DNA of 5,877 bases, taken from assembly GCA_021820165.1 (NCBI GenBank), contig JAKADW010000146.1:1-5877 (forward strand), written 5' to 3'. Each line of letters opens with the position of its first letter. Position 1 is the first letter of the stretch. The DNA is from Bacillota bacterium. Lineage in GTDB: Bacteria; Bacillota_E; Sulfobacillia; Sulfobacillales; Sulfobacillaceae. Below the pieces are notes generated by a model. It worked only from the letters and a program-made list of their open reading frames with translations. It searched no databases and was not told where the DNA came from. Both the position numbers and the translations under genes were made by a program. Shown piece by piece: positions 1-5,008 of this stretch.

Positions 1-844
1 ACGCTATCCAAATCCCCTGGTGGTGTCGCTGGTTAGTGGCCAATTGGATGCCGACCGTTTGGACTATCTCATGCGCGATTCCATCTTTACGGGCGTTGAT
101 TACGGCAAGTTTGATTTAGCCCGCATTATCCGGATCATGTTACCCAAAGACGATAAGATTGTGGTGCGAAAGTCGGGGTTGCACACTGTGGAGGCGTACT
201 TGTTGGCGCGCTATTTTATGTACTGGCAGGTATACTTCCACCCGGTGAGTAGGTCGGCCGAAGTCCTCTTACGCATGATATTAGAGCGAGCCAAGGCCAT
301 TTACGATACACTCTTTATGCCGCATCCGGCACTCTTAAGCCTGCTCCGGGACAATAGCGAGATGACTCTTGCGGATTACCTCGCTCTAGATGACAACGTG
401 TTAATGAACGCGTTTAGTGTCTGGTCGAAGGCGTCCGATCAAATTTTGGGGGATTTATGTCGACGCTTTATGGATCGACGGTTGTTTAAGTATCTCGAAT
501 ACCCGACTTCCAATCACGAGGCGGTTGCCCTGATTGGACAAGATGTGGCGTCACTCGGCTTCGATCCCCACTATTATTGCGTGGTCGACGAAACCGGCAC
601 AGTCTATTATGATTATTATGTCGGCGGGGAAGGTACTTCCGGAAAGGAAGGGGCCTTATTCTTATGGGACGAGGCGCCGGGGCAGTTGATTGAGATGTCC
701 CGATTGTCGAAGCCCATTAGTGCGATTGCGCGTGAACGTCAGACAATTCGGCGTGTCTACTTGCCTCAAGAAGTGTTGTCACATCCCATCGTGGGTCCTC
801 GTATCGTACAGCGAATTTCAGCCGATGACTCGCGACTCCACTAG
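1..844 (+). CDS. HD-superfamily phosphohydrolase, C-terminal part (5' end outside window)
   Basis: The reading frame is open from base 2 with no start needed, so the gene enters from the left; 280 residues are visible before the TAG stop. A GTG at 20 is only an internal Val codon, because the conserved block begins before it. Visible residues 12-27 (SGQLDADRLDYLMRDS) match the hallmark of YwfO-like HD proteins, where an Asp in the QLDADR block completes the HD metal site. The following TGVDYGKFDLARII is also typical. The upstream HD doublet itself is not in the window. Known members are cytoplasmic metal-dependent phosphohydrolases of roughly 430-450 residues related to dGTPases, some with dNTPase activity; the substrate here cannot be read from sequence. 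The remainder is helical, with a tyrosine-rich stretch near visible residues 190-210. Nothing links it functionally to the downstream genes, and a 230-nt gap follows it. Family call confident, substrate unknown. Confidence 0.86.
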   Translation, partial: RYPNPLVVSLVSGQLDADRLDYLMRDSIFTGVDYGKFDLARIIRIMLPKDDKIVVRKSGLHTVEAYLLARYFMYWQVYFHPVSRSAEVLLRMILERAKAIYDTLFMPHPALLSLLRDNSEMTLADYLALDDNVLMNAFSVWSKASDQILGDLCRRFMDRRLFKYLEYPTSNHEAVALIGQDVASLGFDPHYYCVVDETGTVYYDYYVGGEGTSGKEGALFLWDEAPGQLIEMSRLSKPISAIARERQTIRRVYLPQEVLSHPIVGPRIVQRISADDSRLH

Positions 845-1074
845 CATTAGTATAGGGGTGAATCCTTTGGCCGGCGATGTTTTAGACGAATTTATGTAGG
901 GATTGGGCTTTGAATCGTATCATTTGACGACAAATACTGGACTCTAAGGGGAGAACATCTGCCCGGTTGGAGCCCGATGGGGTTAAAACCACCGGTTCTC
1001 TGTTGTGTTACTATCACTAGACAGTCCCGATTTCATCGATACAGGGAAGGCATGCGGGACGAAAGGGACGAGAC
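845..1074 (+). other. 230-nt intergenic region, possible structured leader of the glycosyltransferase operon
   Basis: No gene is supported here. The stretch holds a bulged hairpin (951-1000), a 6-bp inverted repeat GTCCCG/CGGGAC (1024-1029 and 1055-1060), and a tandem GGGACGA (1056-1062 and 1065-1071) directly before the glycosyltransferase start. A TTGACG at 924-929 resembles a -35 box, but no acceptable -10 lies at the right distance. A TACTAT at 1009-1014 preceded by TGT resembles an extended -10, but it lacks a -35. No promoter can therefore be called with confidence. No U-tract terminator for the upstream HD gene was seen. Confidence 0.5.
951..1000 (+). other. Bulged inverted repeat, candidate RNA hairpin upstream of the glycosyltransferase
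   Basis: The outer helix pairs GAGAA (951-955) with TTCTC (996-1000). After a 7-nt one-sided bulge (956-962), CCGGT (963-967) pairs with ACCGG (991-995), and GG (969-970) with CC (989-990) around a single bulged T. The apical part holds CCC (973-975), which can pair with GGG (979-981 or 980-982). That gives about 12 canonical pairs plus a small inner stem. No T-run follows, so it does not look like a simple intrinsic terminator. It matches no riboswitch class I can recognise. Whether it is transcribed is unknown. Confidence 0.35.
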
Positions 1075-2082
1075 ATGCAGGTTGGACTAATTATTCCGGG
1101 AGATACGCCGCCGACCGGAGGCAATAGCATTTCAGCGCGGCGGCTACAAGCAGGGTTGCAGCATGAAGGGATTTCTAGTGCCGTGGAGCTTTATCACAAG
1201 CACTTGACATCCTTTGATGTGTATCACGGTTGGAACGCTCATCGTGTCGGAGTTGCCCTGGTCAAGGACGGGATTGACCCGCGCCGTATCATCGTAACTT
1301 GGACGGGGACGGATTTATGGCAAGATTGGGTCCAGGATTTTCGCCCCATTGCGAAGGGTTTGGACCAAGTGGCGGCTCAAGTGGTATTTACCGAGGATGC
1401 CCGAGGCCGGATATTAGAGGATGTGCCGGGCTGGGCGGACCGCATTCACGTGGTGCCCCCTTCGGTGGATGAGAGAGTGTTTCGTCCGGAGCCCGCTTCA
1501 AAATCTTTGCCCCATCCCTTGGTACTGATAGCGGGCGGAGTCAGACCGGTGAAACGTTCGGCTTGGGCGGTGGATTTGGTTGAAGCCACACGCCAAGCGA
1601 CCGGCCAAGACATTCATTTGGCCGTGGCCGGACCGGCACGCCATATTGGAGAATGGGAGCTCGTACGAGAACGCGCTAAAACACGGCCCTGGGTGCATTT
1701 ACTGGGGGAAGTCCCCAAAGAGGATATGGTGGCTTGGTATAACAGCGCCGACGTGACGTTGAACACGTCCGCGGTAGAAGGAGTATCCAATGCCCTGATG
1801 GAGGCACTGGCTTGTGGCTCTTTGGTGCTGTGTAGCAATATTGCGGGCAATCGGTACTTGGTGCAAGACGGCGTGAATGGGCTTTTATTTGAGGACCAAG
1901 ACGAGTTCGTGGCTAAGTTATCTCGGGCTTTAGAGCCGGATGACCGCATCCGGGTCATTCGTGAAAAGGCGCGCGCGTGCATTCTGGCGCGTCATTCGCT
2001 GATCCGCGAGGCTCAAGATTATGTGGCACTCTACCAGCAATCCCTGGCTGTGGCCGCGGGGCCGCATGGTTGCGCTCGATGA
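1075..2082 (+). CDS. Family-4 (GT-B) glycosyltransferase
   Basis: A 335-residue retaining GT-B glycosyltransferase, inferred to transfer a sugar from a nucleotide-sugar donor in the cytoplasm; no signal peptide or membrane segment is visible. The N-terminus (MQVGLIIPGD, then PPTGGNSIS) is the usual first beta strand and Gly-rich loop. A TGTDL motif sits at residues 77-81, and GGVRPVKR at 154-161 opens the C-terminal donor-binding domain. The E-x7-E signature of GT4 enzymes is E235...E243, followed by the usual ALACGSLVLCSNIAGN and GVNGLLF blocks. From memory, TGTDL plus the 'RPVK' and 'IAGN' elements resembles GLT1D1-like and SenB-like GT4 proteins more than BshA or peptidoglycan enzymes; no acceptor can be assigned. 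ATG at 1075 is chosen because it starts the conserved strand; the ribosome site (AAAGGGA, 1062-1068) is modest. Its stop overlaps the next start (ATGA), implying translational coupling. Confidence 0.87.
   Translation: MQVGLIIPGDTPPTGGNSISARRLQAGLQHEGISSAVELYHKHLTSFDVYHGWNAHRVGVALVKDGIDPRRIIVTWTGTDLWQDWVQDFRPIAKGLDQVAAQVVFTEDARGRILEDVPGWADRIHVVPPSVDERVFRPEPASKSLPHPLVLIAGGVRPVKRSAWAVDLVEATRQATGQDIHLAVAGPARHIGEWELVRERAKTRPWVHLLGEVPKEDMVAWYNSADVTLNTSAVEGVSNALMEALACGSLVLCSNIAGNRYLVQDGVNGLLFEDQDEFVAKLSRALEPDDRIRVIREKARACILARHSLIREAQDYVALYQQSLAVAAGPHGCAR
2079..2082 (+). promoter_or_regulatory. ATGA stop/start overlap coupling glycosyltransferase to deacetylase
   Basis: The TGA stop of the glycosyltransferase (2080-2082) shares bases with the ATG of the deacetylase-like gene (2079-2081). 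No good Shine-Dalgarno sequence lies upstream of this ATG (the region is GC-rich, ending in TTGCGCTCG), so termination-reinitiation coupling is the simplest reading. This overlap decides the start of the second gene. Confidence 0.75.
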
Positions 2083-3449
2083 AGGCAATAGGCCTTTTAC
2101 GCTATGATGTTGAGGACTATCTGACTCCCCAGTCGCACGAAGCCCTGGGGTTCATAGTGGATGCGATGCGGCATGTCGGCATTGAGGGCTCTTATGGGGT
2201 TGTAGGCAAGAAAGCGCTCGCCCTGGCCCAGGCAGGACATCATTTGGTGCTGGATGCCTTGCGACGAGAACCCGCCTTGGGATTTCATTCCTGGAGCCAC
2301 TCCGAGCACCCAACGATTGCCGAAGAGCTCCAACACCTCACCTATCGCGCAGGGATTAAAGCCTTCGTGGAGCGTGAACAGGTGGGGGTAGGAATGGTGG
2401 CCGATGCCATTCGGCCACCGATTTACTTTACCCAACCGGGGGCGAATTGGGTGCCCGCCGCAGTCGAGGCCTTGCCCCAATTAGGAATCGACATATTTTT
2501 TAGCGATGCCTGGAATAGCTACGTGGTGCCCTTGGACGAACCGGTTTGGTTAGGACCGGTTTTGCATCTCTCGCCACCGGTGTTGACCCCGAGACCGTTC
2601 TTACTGAAGTTCCCGGACAACTTTCAGGAGGCGACGGATGTCATCGATAAGGCGGTGGCACAGTTTTCCGGTGGGAAAATGTTCATGGTGATGGCGCATC
2701 CCACAGAACTGGTGTCGACCAAGTTTTGGGACGCGGTGAACTTTGCCCATGGAGCCACGGTAGAAGTGCTGCGCCCAGCACCGGTGCGGAATAAAAAGGA
2801 GCAACGCCATGCGCAGGAACGCTTTCGGGACTACCTGTCGGCTCTGGCGAACCACCCTGGGATCGAATGGCTCAATGTAATTCAGGTGCGTCAACGCGTG
2901 AGACCGCTCGGTGCACGTAGGGTGCCTCTACAAAGATGGAAAGAAGTACTTCGAAATGGCTTGGGACCCGTCCGCATTGATGCCGTATCATTGTCAGCGG
3001 CGCAGCAAGTTTATCTTCTGGCACTTGCGGTGGATGAGGCAAGTGCTGACGAGATGACGATCCCAAGCGTCCTGCCACCAGAAGATTGGGAACCGAGTGC
3101 ACCGACGGCAAACCAACATAACACGGCTCCCGCGCGGGTGGTGCGCCAAGCCAGTCACTGGTTGCGTCACGAAATCGAGAAGTCCGGACGTTTGCCGCGT
3201 ACAGTCCCAGGCGAGCGGGATTCCTGGCCGATCGAGGTGTATGCAGGCTACGCGCGCGCCCTGTGGGAAGATCCCCACGCCCTGGCTGTAACGGCGTGGC
3301 CCTTGACCTTAGATTTCTTGGGGTTTATTCAAGAGCCGGATCAACTGCACTGGGATTGGCCAATATTTCCCCACGCGTTTCGTCCACTGCGGCTATGGCA
3401 ACAGGCCCGCAGCATCGCCTGGTCTCTGGCCTGGGTAGAATGGCAGTGA
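2079..3449 (+). CDS. Polysaccharide-deacetylase-like (CE4/NodB-fold) protein with C-terminal extension
   Basis: 456 residues. The frame is open further upstream to an ATG at 1977, but ATG 2079 is preferred: it forms the ATGA overlap with the glycosyltransferase stop and places the first conserved strand at the N-terminus. Residues 8-14 (RYDVEDY) fit CE4 motif 1, in the DVEDY form seen in XrtA/PEP-type deacetylases. HSWSH (70-74) fits the metal-binding H-S/T-x-x-H motif 2. RPP at 112-114 followed by TQPGANW fits motif 3, and AHP at 206-208 provides the late catalytic His. A metal-dependent amide hydrolase acting on an N-acetylated sugar is therefore likely, though the substrate is unknown. No signal peptide is visible, so it should be cytoplasmic, unlike most peptidoglycan or chitin CE4 enzymes. 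Residues from about 300 on form an extra region that looks internally repeated (about 305-376 and 383-456), with helical, Trp-rich segments. The tail is unassigned. Confidence 0.76.
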   Translation: MKAIGLLRYDVEDYLTPQSHEALGFIVDAMRHVGIEGSYGVVGKKALALAQAGHHLVLDALRREPALGFHSWSHSEHPTIAEELQHLTYRAGIKAFVEREQVGVGMVADAIRPPIYFTQPGANWVPAAVEALPQLGIDIFFSDAWNSYVVPLDEPVWLGPVLHLSPPVLTPRPFLLKFPDNFQEATDVIDKAVAQFSGGKMFMVMAHPTELVSTKFWDAVNFAHGATVEVLRPAPVRNKKEQRHAQERFRDYLSALANHPGIEWLNVIQVRQRVRPLGARRVPLQRWKEVLRNGLGPVRIDAVSLSAAQQVYLLALAVDEASADEMTIPSVLPPEDWEPSAPTANQHNTAPARVVRQASHWLRHEIEKSGRLPRTVPGERDSWPIEVYAGYARALWEDPHALAVTAWPLTLDFLGFIQEPDQLHWDWPIFPHAFRPLRLWQQARSIAWSLAWVEWQ

Positions 3450-3501
3450 CATCAGGATAGTAATCTGCTACAGTACATTAAGGAAAATTTATCCAATCTG
3501 G

Positions 3502-3511
3502 AAGGTGGAGG
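3502..3511 (+). promoter_or_regulatory. Ribosome binding site of the MDR oxidoreductase
   Basis: AAGGTGGAGG ends 6 nt before the ATG at 3518 and is far stronger than the site before the glycosyltransferase. With the 68-nt gap (3450-3517), it suggests independent translation of the oxidoreductase. No clear promoter or terminator hairpin was found in the gap. Confidence 0.7.
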
Positions 3512-3517
3512 ACAGGC

Positions 3518-4534
3518 ATGCGTGCGATACAGGTACACGAACCGGGAGCGGCCACCGTGCTACGCTATGAAGAGACGGCGACTCCAGAAGCGGCCTGTGG
3601 TGAGGTGCTCATTCGACTGCGGGCTTCCGGCGTCAATCATCGGGACATCTGGGTGCGGCAAGGGGCCTTCGGGGGCTTTGCCACGCCCCGGATTTTAGGC
3701 AGTGATGGTGCCGGGGAAATCGAGGCGCTGGGGGAAGGCGTCGAGGGGTTACAAGTCGGGCAACGCGTGGTGATCAATCCTGGGGTGGCTTGTGGGACCT
3801 GCCGTTTTTGCTTAAGTGGTCAGCACCCTAGTTGCGCTAAGTTTCGGATTTTTGACGGAACCTATGCGGAGTATGTGCGGGTGCCGCAAGCCAACGTGGT
3901 ACCCATGCCGGGCGGACTGACGTTTGCGGAAGCCGCATCGATTGGAGTGCCATTTATTACGGCTGAAGATTTTTTGCACAAAGCGGAGGCGGAGCCTGGC
4001 ATGACGGTCTTGTTGTGGGCTGCCAACGGTGGCTTGGGGCTAGCGACTTTACAGTTGGCCAAACGTCGCGGACTGCGAGTCATTGCCGTGGTGCGCTCTT
4101 CTTTTAAGCAAACGGACCGCCTACGTCAGTTCGGGGCCGACGAAATTATCCGATGGGATGCAGGAGATGACATCGTCGGTGACGTTATGAACCTGACCCA
4201 GCAACAAGGTGCAGATATCACGGTGGACTCCCTGGGGCAGGCTTCGTTTGAGCAGTCGCTATCCATTACACGGCGCGGCGGTGTAGTAGTTGCGGTAGGG
4301 TCCACCACCGGTGGTTTGGTGAACTTTGAACTGGGCCGAGTGTTCCGTCGTAGGCAAACCATCTTAGGCGCCTATCTGGGAAGTAGTGCGATTCTGCCGA
4401 GACTCCTACCACTCTTTGCACGCGGAGACCTGGTGCCCGTGATTGACCATACCTTTCCCTTGGAGCAAGCGGACCAGGCGCATGAGCACCTCGAAACGTC
4501 CGGCGTTTTGGGCAAGGTGATTTTAGAAATTTAA
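3518..4534 (+). CDS. MDR-superfamily zinc-binding dehydrogenase / quinone-oxidoreductase-like protein
   Basis: 338 residues, the normal length for medium-chain dehydrogenase/reductases. The N-terminal GroES-like domain (about 1-125) has GVNHRD (38-43) and GSDGAG (61-66). Zinc alcohol dehydrogenases have a Cys and a GHE motif at these sites, so the catalytic zinc ligands are absent. The structural-zinc lobe is intact: C92, C95, C98 and C106 with C-x2-C-x2-C-x7-C spacing. The Rossmann domain carries NGGLG at 170-174. The strand after it ends in VVRSS (191-195) with no acidic residue, which favours NADP(H); this is an inference. A hydride transfer not needing zinc, such as quinone or enoyl/acryloyl-CoA-type reduction, is more plausible than alcohol oxidation, but the substrate cannot be fixed. 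A good ribosome site supports ATG 3518. It ends 63 nt before the stop of the convergent SASP gene. Confidence 0.88.
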   Translation: MRAIQVHEPGAATVLRYEETATPEAACGEVLIRLRASGVNHRDIWVRQGAFGGFATPRILGSDGAGEIEALGEGVEGLQVGQRVVINPGVACGTCRFCLSGQHPSCAKFRIFDGTYAEYVRVPQANVVPMPGGLTFAEAASIGVPFITAEDFLHKAEAEPGMTVLLWAANGGLGLATLQLAKRRGLRVIAVVRSSFKQTDRLRQFGADEIIRWDAGDDIVGDVMNLTQQQGADITVDSLGQASFEQSLSITRRGGVVVAVGSTTGGLVNFELGRVFRRRQTILGAYLGSSAILPRLLPLFARGDLVPVIDHTFPLEQADQAHEHLETSGVLGKVILEI

Positions 4535-4543
4535 ACAGGAATC

Positions 4544-4570
4544 ACCGCGGTATCCCAAAGGATCCGCGGT
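4544..4570. terminator. Bulged hairpin between convergent genes, possible bidirectional terminator
   Basis: ACCGCGG (4544-4550) pairs with CCGCGGT (4564-4570), and ATCC (4552-4555) pairs with GGAT (4560-4563). T4551 is bulged and the loop is CAAA. The 11-bp, GC-rich stem starts 9 nt after the oxidoreductase stop and lies 27 nt past the SASP stop on the other strand, the position expected for a shared terminator. Neither strand has a T-run after the stem, so classic intrinsic termination is not shown; it may instead stabilise 3' ends. Confidence 0.5.
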
Positions 4571-4597
4571 AACCCCTATGTAGATAGCCGGACGCAA

Positions 4598-4816
4598 TTA
4601 CCGCCGGCCGGCCATTTGCTGTTCGGCCATTTCAATCATCTTGCGAACCATGTGACCACCGACCGCCCCACACTGCCGGGAGGGGATATCACCCCAATAT
4701 CCGTCTTCGACGCCTTGCAGACCGAGTTCACGTGCGACTTCATACTTAAATTGATCGAGCGCACGGGCGGCGCCTTGCACTAAAGCGCGGTTGCCTGTGT
4801 TACTGCCACGAGCCAT
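4598..4816 (-). CDS. Alpha/beta-type small acid-soluble spore protein (SASP)
   Basis: 72 residues, the usual size. Family members bind and saturate spore DNA, shift it toward an A-like form and protect it from UV and heat damage, then are degraded at germination. Landmarks: NRALVQGAARALDQFKYE near residues 9-26, with the expected germination-protease (GPR) cut site E26-V27. The C-terminal DNA-binding block is GYWGDIPSR (39-47) then CGAVGGHMVRKMI (49-61). The GYWG insertion and the Cys resemble clostridial and thermophile SASPs rather than Bacillus SspA. The start is the ATG at 4816. An in-frame ATG at 4831 is rejected because its first codons form the ribosome site GGAGGTGA, placed 5 nt before ATG 4816. 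It is the only minus-strand gene, convergent with the oxidoreductase and divergent from the CoA-transferase. It should be made in the forespore under a sporulation sigma factor. Confidence 0.95.
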   Translation of the reverse strand: MARGSNTGNRALVQGAARALDQFKYEVARELGLQGVEDGYWGDIPSRQCGAVGGHMVRKMIEMAEQQMAGRR

Positions 4817-4821
4817 GTTTG

Positions 4822-4829
4822 TCACCTCC
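4822..4829 (-). promoter_or_regulatory. Ribosome binding site of the SASP gene (fixes its start)
   Basis: Read on the minus strand it is GGAGGTGA, a near-perfect Shine-Dalgarno sequence with 5 nt (CAAAC) before ATG 4816. It overlaps the codons of an upstream in-frame ATG, which shows that the upstream ATG is not the start. Confidence 0.85.
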
Positions 4830-4847
4830 ATGAGACCGACATGGGAT

Positions 4848-4876
4848 TAGTATCACCGGATTTTGGAGGATTACCC
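4848..4876 (-). promoter_or_regulatory. Candidate forespore (sigma-G-like) promoter of the SASP gene
   Basis: On the minus strand GATACTA (4848-4854) differs by one base from the sigma-G-type -10 consensus CATACTA. GGGTA (4872-4876) sits 17 nt upstream and partly fits the -35 consensus GNATR. Transcription would begin near 4841, giving a leader of about 25 nt that contains the strong ribosome site. The match is by eye and the -35 is weak; the presence of a SASP gene makes it credible. Confidence 0.4.
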
Positions 4877-4896
4877 ACGCCTTTAGGTCTTCTCCC

Positions 4897-4954
4897 AACG
4901 CCAATTTTTAGTGGCTTTGGGATCACCATAATAGTTTGGCGTTAATTCCCAAAC
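4897..4954. repeat. Cluster of overlapping inverted repeats upstream of the CoA-transferase
   Basis: Three helices can be drawn. A pairs AACGCCAA (4897-4904) with TTGGCGTT (4936-4943), a perfect 8-bp repeat with a 31-nt spacer. B pairs TTTGGGA (4916-4922) with TCCCAAA (4947-4953). C pairs GTTTGG (4934-4939) with CCAAAC (4949-4954) around a 9-nt loop. A and B interleave, and C competes with both. This could be an operator with several half-sites or an RNA switch; no promoter upstream of it on the plus strand could be identified. Confidence 0.4.
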
Positions 4955-4995
4955 GTTGCAGGATTTCTCGGAATGCGTGTCTAATGAAGAAATGG

Positions 4996-5002
4996 GGAGG
5001 TG
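4996..5002 (+). promoter_or_regulatory. Ribosome binding site of the CoA-transferase subunit (fixes its start)
   Basis: GGAGGTG is followed by 6 nt and then GTG 5009. An in-frame GTG at 5000 lies inside this site and so cannot be the start. A very weak sigma-A-like pair, TTGCAG (4956-4961) and TCTAAT (4980-4985) with an 18-nt spacer, lies just upstream but would leave almost no leader, so it is not called. Confidence 0.75.
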
Positions 5003-5008
5003 TGTTTG

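Noticed and set aside
858..947. Small open stretch starting GTG 858, 13 codons, then TAG at 897 and a further readable stretch to TAA at 945
   Set aside because: No ribosome site, an in-frame stop and very short length; the protein-like look of the second half is within chance.
924..950. Promoter with -35 TTGACG
   Set aside because: No -10-like hexamer occurs at 16-18 nt; the nearest candidates are GGGG-rich.
1614..1982. Minus-strand open frame of 122 codons inside the glycosyltransferase
   Set aside because: Composition is that of an antisense shadow, with no family motif and full overlap with a well-supported gene.
1977..2078. Longer N-terminus for the deacetylase-like gene from ATG 1977
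   Set aside because: It lies wholly inside the glycosyltransferase gene, is rich in Arg, Gly and Ser with no conserved motif, and ATG 2079 gives the ATGA overlap and a proper first strand.
1075..2082. BshA (bacillithiol) or SenB (selenoneine) assignment
   Set aside because: BshA hallmark N-terminus is absent, the coupled hydrolase is not LmbE-type, and no SenA- or SenC-like gene is present; only a broad GT4 call is safe.
2097..3278. Several minus-strand open frames opposite the deacetylase-like gene
   Set aside because: All are antisense to a gene with clear CE4 motifs and show no ribosome sites or recognisable domains.
4817..4831. SASP start at ATG 4831
   Set aside because: The codons form the Shine-Dalgarno GGAGGTGA; ATG 4816 is correctly spaced and starts the family-typical MARGSN.
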